This document shows positions 31,040-42,844 of a stretch of 64,000 nt of DNA, piece by piece. Source of the stretch: Agaricus subrufescens (lineage: Eukaryota; Basidiomycota; Agaricomycetes; Agaricales; Agaricaceae); NCBI GenBank assembly GCA_029945375.1, contig CM057057.1, positions 2,418,001 through 2,482,000 of the forward strand. The letters run 5' to 3'. Each line of letters opens with the position of its first letter. Position 1 is the stretch's first letter. Position numbers and translations under genes: made by a program. Below the pieces are notes generated by a model that ran no database searches, was not told the origin of the DNA, and saw only the letters and a program-made list of their open reading frames with translations.

Positions 31040-34000
31040 TCAGTCACCATTAGTGCGATAGGAAGGAGGTGCCGAAGAAGGATTTTCCGGCCTTGAGCTA
31101 AGTGTATATATAAAGCACGGAGTATGCCTCTTTTGTCCTGGCCTAAAGCGTTCTTCGGTTTCTCCAAATTCCGTTAACACGCTCAGTTGCTGTGAATCTG
31201 TTTCAAACATATCTTCGAATGATTGGACGGCCGTGACACCCTTTCTTTCCTGGGTCCAGTCGTTATCCGATACATTCTCAGTTGATGCTGGGTCTCGGAA
31301 GGGATCATCGGCTCGTTCTAGATCACCATGATTGTTCCGGTCTGGGAAAAACAGGCTTTGGGCATGACCGTCGGGCCCTTTCACATTAAAGGAGGTTTGC
31401 GTCGGGGGTAGGTTAAGGAAAGGCCGAGGTGTAGTAGAGAAAGATGATCTCCGTCGCTTCCAAACCTGCAGGAATGGAGATCGAGTATCATGAGAACTGG
31501 CGACTACAGCTCCAGATGCCACGCCGTCAAGTCTCCGGCGGCGCCTGCATCTCAAAATGCAGAAGATGACTAGTCCCAATATGACAATGGCAGCCGCTGT
31601 AGCAGCTCCTCCAACGATGGCTTTCGAAGTTCCTTGCTTCGAGCTACACACCATTTAGAACTACTATGATGTGAACCAATCAGTGCGAACCTTTTAGCAC
31701 CAGGCCTCCCAGTATGTGTAGCGATCGCTGTGTTTGTAACAACTAAAGTCCGTGTGCCTGACGCGGTAATTTTGGTAACTGAGGTTTGACCATTTGGCAG
31801 AGTGATGCTTGAATCCGTCGTAAAAACACCGGTGATGACTGTTGTTTGAATAACGGGGGAGGTATTTGATGTACCATCACCAACAGCAGACTCAACGCGA
31901 AAGGGCGACGGGCTAGGACTGTAGTAGCAAATGGTAAAAAGTGTCGCTCAATTAATGGGAGGATAACTTACTTATTACCTGGTCCGTGCTCAATATTATC
32001 TGGTCTGGCATCAGTTGCCGATGTTTGAGGGGAAGATGTAGACTTTGGTGCCCCCACGTTATGAACAGAGGGCGGTGGCTGAGTGGTCGTAAGAGGACGC
32101 GGGTCAACGACTAGTGTAATAACTTTATGGGGAGGTTGAGGAGATTGAGGAGTAGTTTGCGGCAGATGTTGAGATGGATGTTCTGATTGAGGGTGATTGT
32201 TTGGTCTATTTCCTTGTTCATCGGGAGGAGGAGAAAAGGGAGGATGAGATGAAGAGAGAGAAGGAAAGGAAGAGGGTAAGGAAGTAGGTTCAGGGCGAGA
32301 TGGATGTTCCCGATGAGGACCTTGGTTAATGCTGCTGCGTCCTGGATCGATGGTAGAGGAGGGAGAAAACGAAGCTAGGGAATCAAGTGGAAAGTTGAAA
32401 GGAGATGGAGACGGAGAAGGGGAGGAAGTAGGTTCAGGGCGAGATGGATGTTCCCGATGAGGACCTTTGTTAATGCTGCTGCGTCCTGGATCGATGGTAG
32501 AGGAGGGAGAAAACGAAGCTAGGGAATCAGGTGGAAAGTTGAAAGGAGATGGAGACGGAGAAGGGGAGGAAGTAGGTTCAGGGCGAGATGGATGTTCCCA
32601 ATGAGGACCTTTGTTAATGCTGCTGCGTCCTGGATCGATGGTAGAGGAGGGAGGAAACGAAGTTAGGGATTCAGGTGAACAAGCGGAAGGAGACGAAGAC
32701 GGAGAAGGGTAGGAAGACGGATAAGGAGAAGGAAACGGAGAGAAAGAGAATGGGGATGTAGGATCGGGATGAGACGGATGTTTCAAATGAGTACCAAATT
32801 CCAGGCTGATGGAAGGATGATGTGGAGAGTGAGGAAGAGACGCAGTTAGAGAACAACATGAAGAGGGGGCAGGGGAGGGAGAGGAAGAGGAAGAGGAGGA
32901 GGAGGAGGAGGAGGAGGAGGAAGATGAAGAGACTAAGGGGGTGGGGTCAGGGTGAGATGGATGTTTCGATTGAGAGTTTTTGTGCAGCCTGCCATGTCCC
33001 GGGTCAATGGAAAAATGAGAAGGAGAGGGAGTAATTGAAGATAGGAAATAAGATGAAGAGGGGGGAGGAGATGAAGACGAAGAGGGTAAGGAGGTAGGAT
33101 CAGGGTGAGGTGCATGTTTCGATTGAGTGCCTTCGTGAGTGTTGCCCTGTCCCGGGTCGGTGAGATGAGACGAAAGAGGGGAGTGAGATGGGAAGAGTGA
33201 GTTAGGTTGAGAGGGAGGTCTTGATTGAAAGTGTTTATTTAATTTTTCCCCCTGAACACCAGCCTGTGATGTGGGGGTCGGGGACAGCTTGTTTGACACG
33301 AGGCCAGAATCATCGGGAGAGTGAGATGTAGAGGGAGAAGGTTCGGGCTGAGGGGATTTACCAGGTCCGCTACCGCCATGTAACGGCGGAGAGGGAGAAT
33401 AACTCCCAGGTCCACCACCTACGTTCCCAGCTGCGCCCCCGACAGTTTGCCCACCACCGATTACAACGCTATGGTGGACAACATGGTCCCCACTATGTTG
33501 CATGCCGGCTTTTCTGCCATTGTTACTTCCGCTAGGGGCTCCGCCCGATGCGCTCCCGGTACCACCAGCACCATTTAGACCACCAGACACGCCAGGGGAG
33601 CCATCGGAATTACGGTTCTTAGTCGGGTGTCCACCGGAATTTTGAGAATCATCTCTTTTCGGGAACCCACCGATACTACCACTGGGCCGAACACCAGAGG
33701 CACTAGATGAAATACTACGGTCATGATCGTCTGATTTCCTGTCCCCATTTTCTTGAGGACTTTCATCCTTCTGAGGCCCACCCCCAGTACCATTCAGACC
33801 ATCGGACGTGTGGTTCTGATTCAAATTACCCTTGCCAGATAGACCAGATTGGAGAGATCTACTAGAAGCACCATTCTTGTGGCCAGGAGAACCAAGATCA
33901 CTAGCGTGGTTCTCGTCGCCTATGCCCCGTTTCGCTGATTCTGAAGGGCGAACAGCCTTCTGAGATCCATTAGCACTATCAAAGTGATGATTCCAAGCGT

Positions 34001-34163
34001 TCGGACCGAGCCTGATGTCGTCCGAATTTCCGCCGCTAGTACCAAGGGAAGTAGGTTTATGAGATCCCCCATTCCTACCGCAAAGACGGTTGGGAGAACC
34101 ACACATCGTTACTCCATTTTCTGTACAGACCATGAACACACCACGATGGAATTTTACGGCCAT
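31040..34163 (-). CDS. P6: large single-pass membrane protein with repetitive Pro/Ser/Gly ectodomain
   Basis: Exons 34163-31972, 31918-31691 and 31643-31040 join in phase to 1,007 residues. The ectodomain starts with a Gly/Asn/Ser-rich part, then a Pro/Ser-rich part with a long Ser run and three copies of a 48-residue repeat containing STIDPGRSSIN and REHPSRPEPTS. Exon 2 encodes the juxtamembrane Thr module (TVITGVFTTDSSITLPNGQ... SGTRTLVVTN). A transmembrane helix and CRRRRR follow. The tail has DDPFRDP and ends PPSYRTNGD. No signal peptide is evident. Composition suggests a heavily O-glycosylated, extended cell-wall-spanning region (inference). Confidence 0.75.
32288..32719. repeat. Three tandem copies of a 144-bp coding repeat in P6
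   Basis: The repeat start GTTCAGGGCGAGATGGATG recurs at 32288, 32432 and 32576, a strict 144-bp spacing equal to 48 codons. The third copy degrades in its second half. Confidence 0.9.
32878..32931. repeat. GGA-type trinucleotide run encoding poly-Ser in P6
   Basis: A nearly pure (GAG/GGA)n purine run on the plus strand encodes a run of about 17 serines on the minus strand. Such runs are length-unstable. Confidence 0.85.
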
Positions 34164-34390
34164 GTCAAGTTCGTCCAGATACACGCCTTAAAATCTGTCC
34201 AATCAGTTGAAAAAGGCATTGGACGCCGGTCTCCTTTTCTTTACCTTGAAGATTATAGCAATCTTGCCTGAGGATGCTGAGCCGGTATGAAACGAATTCG
34301 CTTGTGAACAAGCCGACACAGGGGTGAGGTCCTAAGTGAAGTGAGTGTTGGGGGGAAGGAGGTGTCGCCTTGCTTTTGGGAAGCGGTAGA

Positions 34391-34436
34391 TATAACATTC
34401 ATATGTTTTCGCAGCTGGATGAGATACCATCATCGG
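34391..34436 (-). promoter_or_regulatory. P6 promoter, diverged family motif
   Basis: Minus strand GATGATGGTATCTC (near 34436-34423) matches the family GATGGTATCC motif. An AT-rich TATA-like stretch (ATGTTATATC) follows. A 5' UTR intron (GTAAAG...GACAG) lies between it and the ATG at 34163. Confidence 0.45.
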
Positions 34437-36176
34437 AATGGAAACATAGCAGACGAACAATCAATATCAGCTCAATCGAATCAAAACACCGGGCATGAAC
34501 TTACCGCTTCGTGAGTTGGAAATAGAAAGTGATCATTGAGACAACATTCAACTCAGTAGTCCAGACATAATGATTTAGAAGTGCCTGGCACAGTGGCCAC
34601 AATGGCGAATGATCGCTACACATGTCTCAAAGACATTCTTAGAACCCAACTGTCTTCATTATGATCAATGATCGCGGGAAGATATCAGAGATTGATTTGG
34701 ACGATGAAAAATTTCGTGTAAGAGATTTGAACGTGGATGCACTTGACAGCACAGCCTGATCGACAGCGAGTGCACGTAAGTTCAACTCCACCGACATAGC
34801 CACGAATAGCGCTACCTACGTCAACAACATAGGCAAAAGGTTTTCTCAGCCAACGTGTATCAGAGTATCTCTTCACTTGCTCCTACTTGGGGGGGGCCAC
34901 TCCGAAAGTTAGGCTAGGGAAAGAACGATGACAACCAATCACTGCTGACACATGATGGTTTCACGCTTCTGGGACTATTAGGCTGCAATCAGGCCCTCAG
35001 CAAGTGTGCTCAGAAGACATGGGGGAAGTTGAACTTGAAACACGAATGTTTGATGATCTTGCTGTGTGTGCAGTTCACATGCGCACGACTTTGATGCAAA
35101 TTTGATCAACTTCGCCAACGCATAAGCAATAAAGATGAGGTTCGAGTCAACATGCGCTCTGTCAGACAGGTTCAAGATACTGTGTCCTAAACACGTTTCA
35201 ATGTCCGCATGAACCGTATCGGGCCGCCATATAAACACTCCTTATTCACTGCTTCCGGAGAATGTGTGTTTGGTATGGCGGTTCTAGTGAGATAAATCAG
35301 AGTCAGAATTCAGAAAGGAAGGAGCTGTCGTAGTCATGAGTTCCATGGGAGGAGTTAGGATACAGAGGGAGCACACTACACTTTTTTTCGCTCGCACTTA
35401 CTGGCTGAAAAAGGAAACCGCGGACATGCCGGGGATGCTTAGTTTGGTTAGATTGCTACGACGTGATGGTGATTGATCCGAAGGTTGGGGAGTCAAAGCT
35501 GTGGCAAATGGCAACCAGATCAAGGATACTGATAAGCAGAGAAGATATGACTTTTGTTGAACGAGTAGCACGAGAATCACCCACAAGTCCGGGGGCTCAG
35601 CGCCAGCAATAAAAACTGTACGCTGTATATTTCTGCTCTCCGAACATTTAGCCGAGGCATCAGGCTCATATCAGGACGATTAGGGTAGAAATGGAACCAC
35701 AAGAAAAACTTCGGGTATAAGAAAAAAGTTTATTCATAACGGAGACGACATTTTTAGACAACCTTGCGACGAGCACAGGCAGCCCTTTTCGTCATTCATG
35801 CTGAGCTCTGAGGAAATGTATGTCTCCCAATTCGACATAGGGAAGTATAGCTGAAATGTTTATGTACAAGAATCTCAGGAATACTTGTCCACTTTTGTCC
35901 AACCTATTGGCAAGTCCTTTTATTAGTGACCGGAAGCGAGATTTCATTTATTTATTTCAGCCAGATACCATGAACGCCGTGCCAGCAAATTCTCAGCGAT
36001 ATGGTTATTCTAGGACACTCATTTACAAATCCTCAAAACAACATACTGCTCAGAGAAACACTATCGACAAAAGTGTCTGTATGCACCGAGTAGCCCCGAT
36101 ATTAAAACCGTCATCAAACTATACTGACATAAAAAAATCATTAAATAGCAAAACCAACCTATATATCATTGGCGTA
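34437..36176. other. Intergenic stretch between P6 and P7
   Basis: Mostly without recognisable signal. One weak two-exon minus-strand frame (35586-35402 joined to 35283-35187) would start with a hydrophobic run and encode about 93 residues, but it lacks an ATG in the visible frame, so I do not call it a gene. Confidence 0.35.
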
Positions 36177-39100
36177 TCAGTACGAATTTAGACCAGAACT
36201 CGGATTTAAGGGACTTACGTTGACACTGCCGGACGAAGTTGAAGAAATCGAAGGATACCTCGTTAGCGGTTGCTGCACCTGCGGGTTTCCCACTCGCTCA
36301 GGTTTAAGGGTAGCATATGAGAGTTCACTCCTGACAGATATTCGCCGTCCAGGCGAGTTTGGTTCAAGTACGGGGTAAGGGCAGTCGGTTGAAACACTGG
36401 ACAGGTGCCTGCCATCGTTTGCCCGTGACGACACCACCATATTGGCAGCAGCAGGTGAGTATGCGGTTCCGCCAGCATTTTGGCCCTCATCCAATGCCCC
36501 AAATTCTAAATCGGTCGCACCAAATGGGTTGTGTCCTGGATATCCCGCTGAGTATGAGTTGGCATTATCCTCGAAAGGATTCGAGACACGCGAGTTTCTC
36601 GCGGACCTGACGGATTCGACATCGACAAGTTTATGGGTGGGGGGAGTCGATGCAAAGGGGTTCGTTGCTACTTCACCATTTGAAGATCCAACCATACCAC
36701 GACCAGTATCAGAGACAGGCGCGAGAGACCCATTCGAAGCGAATGGTAGACTCTGGGGCCAAAGCATTGGGGTGACAGCTCTGATAGGAGGAAGTTCGCG
36801 TGTCAAGACTTCCCCGGGTGGGGAACCACGTGGTACAGCCAGGCCACTCAATAGATCGTTTCTTGGACTGCGCCTGCGCCTGCGAAGGAAGAATAATATT
36901 GCCGCAATAATCAGAAAAAGCCCCAAAACGCCGCCAACAATGCCGCCGGCTACTGCGGCTGCATTGTTCTTTTTCGTGGCTGCTTGGTTATCCTTCGATT
37001 CTGAGCTGATAGTTGCATGAGAATTCTGCTGAGTGCACAGTAGACCGAGAATGACTTACAAAGTAGACTCGGTTGACACTGGAACGGTGGAAGTCAGTGT
37101 GAACGTTCTACTAAACGTGCGGGTAGCCGTAGTGCTGTCATCGATAATTGTGGTAGTTCTCAAATCCACACCAGTGGTGGTGAACGTAGTAAAATCTCTT
37201 GGGATGGTCTGAGCGGCTGCGAGCGCAGCACTTTGAAATTTGTTAAGGTTATAACATAAACAGGTGCAGGCTTCAAGAACTTACGGTTTTGTTGATGAAG
37301 AAGCATCTGAGTTTGAGACTGTAGACGTGGGTCCACTATTAGCATTGTTTATGTCTGTGGAACTCGGCGCCGTTATGTCGGTACTGTTGGCATGTTCAAT
37401 AGTTCCAGTTGAACCGGGCCTCAGGTCGCCAGGTTGAGTTGATTGTTGAGGATTGTGTCTTCCATCTGAAGAAGCTGTCGTTACCGCGGACTGACTTTTG
37501 GACGTGGGGCCTGCTTGAGGGGAATCAGTTGTCGCTGGGGAGTTGACGGCTGCTGGGTCGGAAGTTGCTGTAGGACTATGAATAGAGTTCGTCGAGGATC
37601 CCTGCGTAGAACCAGGTGATGCAATCGGCGACTGCGGGTCAGGTATCGAGACTGTGGTCTTTGGACCTTTCCCCGTGACCGTTGTGGTAGTGTCTGGTTG
37701 TTCTACTGTCGTAGGCCCAGGGTGTCCGACTTGAGAAGTGACTGGTGAATTCGGTGATTTGGAGGGAGATTCCGTGGTTCCTTGAGATATGGTTGTTGTG
37801 GTGATCGGTTGGCTTGGGGTAGTGTGCCCAGCAGCAGACGTTGTTGGTAAACTAGATGACTCCGGTGGGTGGTCCGCGGAACCTGAGTTTTCAGTTGTGG
37901 TTGGTGTTACATGGCTGTTTATTGTAGAGGTCGGTTTAGCCTGGGGCGTAGTTTTTGGGCTAGTTGATGGATCGTCGGTCCCCGAGTCTTTGCTAGTGAT
38001 TGTGGTCGTCTGTATCACTGTTGGACCAGTCTTTCCAGGCTCAGACGTATTCGACGGACTTGGTGTCAGGGAAGGACTACTATCTTGCGTACGGGTAGTA
38101 TTTTTAACCTTGGACGTAGTCGACGAGCTCGGAGGATTGGGAGGCTGTTCTATAGTGGTGGTTGGCGACGTCGGGATATCTGTCCTACTGTGACTAGCTT
38201 GGGAGCTAGTCAACAAACTTGAGGATCCATCAGGACGTCCTGTAGCTATGGCTGTCCCAGTTTTACTAGCTTCAGGCGTTGTCAATGAACTCGAAGGTTC
38301 ATTAGGACGCTCTTTAGTTGTGACTGGTGCCGGCTGAGTATCAGCCGCAGTGGTAGTGGGTATAACCGTGGATGTGGTCTGTGAACTCGAAGAGTCGGGG
38401 GGCTGCTCTGCAGTAGTGATTGGTGCCGGCTGGATATCTGCTGTACTGGTAGCGCGTACAGTTGTAGATGTAGTTGGCGAACTCAAATCAGGAGGCTGCT
38501 CTGTAGTTGTGATTGGTGCTGGCCGAATATCTGCTGTACTGGTAGCGCGTACAGTTGTAGATGTAGTCGGCGGGCTCGAAGAGTTGGGAGGCTGCTCTGT
38601 AGTCGTGATTGGTGCTGGCCGAATATCTGCTGTGCTGGTAGCGCGTTCAGTTGTAGATGCAGTCGGCGAGCTCGAAGAGTCGGGAGGCTGCTCTGTAGTG
38701 GTGGTTGGTGCCGGCTGGATATCTGCTGTACTGGTAGCGCGTTCAGTCGTAGATGTAGTCTGCGAACTCAAAGAGTCAGAAGGTGCCTCTGTAGTGGTTA
38801 TTGGTGCCGGCTGAGTGTCTGTCGTGCTAGTAGCGCTTTCAGCCGTGGATGTAGTCGGCGAACTCGAAGAGTCGGGAGGTGTTCCTGTAGTGATGGTCGG
38901 CGTCGGTTGACTTTCCCTTGTAGTAGAGTCAGTCTCAGACGTAGTAAAAGAGCTTGATGTCGAAGCGGTCTTTGCGGGCGGGAAACTAGTTGGTGAGGTC
39001 GATGAGTTGGACGGATTACCATCTGTTGTACTAGTAGTATGTTCAGCCGTAGTTGTAATCGCTGAACTTGAGGAATTGTGAGGTTGTTTTATAATGGTGG

Positions 39101-39452
39101 TTGGTGTCGATTGAGTATCTGTCGTAGAGGAGACAGAACTCGACGAGAAAGGTGGACCTGATGACTTGTGTGATTTCGTAGTTTCTGAGTCTACAGTTGT
39201 AGTACGCTCAGCAGTGTGTTTGGCCGGAGACGTTGTCGGTTGTAAGTCTGATGGTGCAGATGTTAAGAACATTGTTCAAGGGCAAGATACAATGACCGGG
39301 AACATACCTTCAGTAGTCGGTGAAGGCGAGGCTGTGTCTTTGCTTGACGACGAAGTAAGAGTTGTAGTAGTCGAATCGCCCTCGTGGGACCCAAGGCCCA
39401 AGGAGTGGGTAGCACCATTAGAACCACTAGGATCTTCGCGAAGTCGCAACAT
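36177..39452 (-). CDS. P7: large Thr/Ser/Pro-rich single-pass membrane protein with NPF motifs
   Basis: Exons 39452-39308, 39247-37285, 37230-37060 and 37005-36177 join in phase to 1,035 residues. The ectodomain is dominated by Thr/Ser/Pro with about eight 32-residue repeats of the kind TTTEQPPDSSSSPTTST. Exon 3 holds the Thr-rich juxtamembrane module (FTTFTTTGVDLRTTT). Exon 4 starts KDNQAATKK and contains the helix (GGIVGGVLGLFLIIAAILFF) with RRRRR. The tail has ATNPFAS, VSNPFEDN and HNPFGAT, and the tyrosine motif RSELSYATLKP. No signal peptide is seen with this start; an upstream exon may be missing. A mucin-like wall-spanning stalk is inferred. Confidence 0.75.
38330..38890. repeat. 96-bp tandem coding repeats in P7
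   Basis: Units containing GGTGCTGGCCGAATATCTGC or close variants recur about every 96 bp (one at 93) from about 38330 to 38890, equal to 32 codons. Flanking units are more diverged. Confidence 0.85.
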
Positions 39453-41518
39453 TAAGACCTATGTCCAAAGGAATGAACCTGTCAGGTCAAAAGGAAGACA
39501 AGGGAGTGAAGGCAACGAGGGGACTGGGGAAACGCGGAAAAATGATTTGTGCACCCATAAAACAGTTGCATCGCAGACCGGGGAAGTTCCTAAATTGTTC
39601 TACAAGCAGTGTTACCGAAGTGTTTGAAGGAGTGTCACCGGTAGCTGGGTGACTGTATTGTTTTGTTCTATCATGACAACTGATAAATCGGGATGAGATT
39701 CCCGTGAAAGGCAATGTCGGAGCTTGCCGAATACTTGACATCCATGTGATGCTGATTCTAGTCGAATGTGAGCTGTGGCGCCTGCAGTAACGTGTTAAAA
39801 CGGTCATAAACAAGGAAGCTGTTAGAGTCCGGAGTAGCTGAGATGACGAATGAGACTTGCCTATGTGTGCTGAGCCCGATATGAATATCTACCATCATCG
39901 AACAAAGCTAAAAATAATGATTCCATCAGTCAATGGCTATTCATTAACAGCTTTTTCTGAGATTGCCTCAGTACTAATGGTGGCTTCCAATCTAATAGCA
40001 AAACAAAGATATCCAAATTCCTGTGTTGCTCTTGTTTCAGCTCCGATTTTTCGAACGATGCGCGGGTCGACCAACTAGTTATACGTCTTCTTCGTCGGCC
40101 ATATTCGAATGTTGCAGGAATAAAACTCTTCAATATTCAGGGGGTTGATGCGAATCCAAACTTAATGGCAGGGCACTTGAGGTGAATATCACTGATGCCG
40201 TGGTTGCATATGCATGCATGATCTATCCAAATTGATATCAGCAAATGATCGAAATGAGAGATGGAAGGGCCAGTATCACCTTCTCGCCAATAAGTTAAAC
40301 AGGAAATCCGAAAATCAATTACTTATGTGCACCATGATGCAAACCGGAATTGGAGTCAATAATCCGGAAATTGAGTGTACAATCAGATGGTATCGAATCC
40401 CACCAATTCAATAGCATTGTTGAAAGAATCGTCAGTATACAGTGCGAAATAAATACTCAAAGTATCTGGGGCTTGTCTGTATTCCAAAAAGGTCTGGCCA
40501 AGTTTAGTCAAACCCCAGGACGAGTTCCAATGATCAGGAGGTAAGCTATAACGAGGGCATTCATCAGAACTCAGTAGGGAAGACGAAAAATAGTCTTACA
40601 TCGTTCCTATCTTCGCCTCATCGTCGCTCAAGCCCTTTGCACGTTCTATCACCAGTGCATCCTTACTCGCCTCCTTATGGCATGTTGAAACCAGTGATTC
40701 CCCGTTCAATCAAATTTTATTCACATTAGATTCCAAAGATATCCTCCTCGAAAGAACGTTCGCATAGTTGACAGCGTGCCGAAGTAGGAAAAAGCCGGAT
40801 CAACGAGATTGCAGATGACTGAGGATAGCACCTCCACTACAACAGACGAAAAAAAGTTGCATGTAAGCGGTGGAACAAGCCAAAGAGGTAGGCATGTCGA
40901 ATGTACCTGGCGAGTAGGTGCTGCTGCAACAATTCAGTAATAAAAGTATGAGGTTTACCAATCCTTGCCGACCCCGTAAGAGACTTCAACTGAGATAGCA
41001 ACTAAGAATGTGGTGCGCGCTCTTCTCAATCATGATCTCATCTACACGTTTGTGGCAATGGCAGATGGGTCTAACAAAAAAAAAAACACGTCAGAAATGA
41101 GAATTTCCCATCCGCAGAAAACAATTAACCTGGATTGTTCATGCCGAGGTGTTGCGCCGCTAATTCGTGATAACGAGACTCTAGACTTGATGACTTAGCT
41201 TCCATCTTCGAAGCTGCAGCTTGTGTGTTGAACAAGTTCGACGAAGCTCAGAATAGGGCAGTGTGATTTGATGGAACTTGTTCCGGTGTTGATGATCTGA
41301 TTGCGAAGGCCAAACAAACATTCGCATCCTGTGCAACTGCAGCCTGAGCTTCGACGGGGTGTTTTGTCCGACACAGCTCTGTTCTTCTGCTGTTGAGAAG
41401 GGACATATTGCCCGCTCCGTGCGTGGAAGGGATTGTCAGCAGCGTACTCGTTGGAGCATCATCCGATTCCCACGCCGAACCAAAGGTGTCAGATCCGCAT
41501 CGAACAACATTGTTCGAA
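39453..41518. other. Intergenic stretch upstream of P7
   Basis: The P7 promoter should lie near its left end. A 108-codon minus-strand frame at 39813-39487 may hold 5' exons of P7 but I cannot splice it convincingly. Further right no gene or RNA is recognised. Confidence 0.35.
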
Positions 41519-42608
41519 ATGATGGCTTGGCTTGTTATTATCTCAACTGCCGTCCTCTTGGCTGTCTACTGTCGCATCTCGGGTCATGTCCTCAAAGTCG
41601 ATTCCATCCATCCATTCACCCTCTCATACGCAAGATACATCCACAAGGCCCGCGATAAACTATACTCCATCTCAGCATCATCTCCTGTCCTAAAATTACA
41701 CATTCCACGGCCTCGAGACCCCCATTGGGCCAAGTTGACAATCCAAAATTATCAGTATCGAGATGGCAGATGTGGTGTTTCAATCGCCAACATTCACATA
41801 ACCTTCTGGTTCTTTCCAGTCCTATTCGGGTTCACCGGCGGACCTCTCCTCACACTTAGATTCGATGACTTTCGAATCCACGTTTACAATTCAAGTTTAA
41901 CACCACAGTGGTTGCGCATAACTCGCGATAACCTCGTCTACACTATTCTCAATGAGGAAAGCATTTGTGCAAATCAATTCAAGTTCCGAACCTCATTGAA
42001 AGACCTGATGGGCTTGGAACCAAATAAAAAAAGGTACAGTGCTCTGAGAGAGAACCTAGACGAAGAATCCAGACAACATTCCGTCGATCAGATCAAGATA
42101 TACGGGCAGGTAGAACGTTGGAATATCCACAACGACCGCAATAACAGGATGTACTCTCTCAACTTCGAAATGGAACATCGGAAGGCAATAATGGAAGATC
42201 GGGCCACCTTCAAGATGATAATACGGGAGTCAACATGGATAAAATTGCCATTGGTCGGACATTTGAGAGACATGACGACATTGCGGTCAGTATTCTGCAC
42301 TACTCTCAATTGCCACATCATTTATCTATCTTTCTTCGGTTGTCAGATATGTCATACAGGCGGCTTTTGAACTCCCAAAACAACTCCTTAGCGCCCTTCA
42401 AGATCCACTGTTACTTATCAATGTCGACATTGGCAGTTGCTATGTCACTTATTCCAACTTCAATCTAAAGGACAGCGCCCTAGTAGAGCAAGGTGGTATT
42501 CTCATCAGAGATAAATATGAGCACAGCAAAAATCACGGATTGCTCAGCAACACTTCCATAGATAACTTTGTGCAGACCATTGTATCATTGTATAACAAAG
42601 ACAGCTAG
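41519..42608 (+). CDS. Membrane-anchored protein of unknown family
   Basis: Two exons (41519-42285 and 42347-42608) join in phase to 342 residues. The N-terminus MMAWLVIISTAVLLAVYC is a transmembrane anchor. The rest is soluble-looking with alternating hydrophobic strands (LTIQNYQYRDGRCGVSIANI, LLTLRFDDFRIHVY) and ends PLLLINVDIGSCYVTYSNFN. I recognise no named domain. The pattern of a membrane anchor followed by amphipathic beta strands is loosely like the N-termini of bridge-like lipid-transfer proteins, which is speculation. An ATG at 41393 would extend it by 42 residues. It is the only plus-strand gene between P7 and P8. Confidence 0.65.
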
Positions 42609-42844
42609 ATCGCCATTCGATCAGACAAAAGACAGTCGCAATATAGGCAATACATCAATAATACAGAACGAAGAGTAGTCCAAATGTTACGAATAACAGA
42701 GGTTTAGAACAAAGTATAGAAAAAAGAATCAACATTTCATGTAGCATATCCAGTTTGCGTTGATATCCAACGACAACTGAGATCATTTATAATAAATACT
42801 CTGTCTGATGCTCGTACCGTGTTATGGTCACCATCATTCCATGC

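Noticed and set aside
35187..35586. Two-exon small secreted protein between P6 and P7
   Set aside because: The hydrophobic frame has no ATG (opens with TTG) and no other support, so it is mentioned only as a weak signal.
37789..38814. Plus-strand Val/Gly-rich frames over P7
   Set aside because: Antisense of the Thr/Ser/Pro repeats; their repeat period is exactly that of P7 codons.
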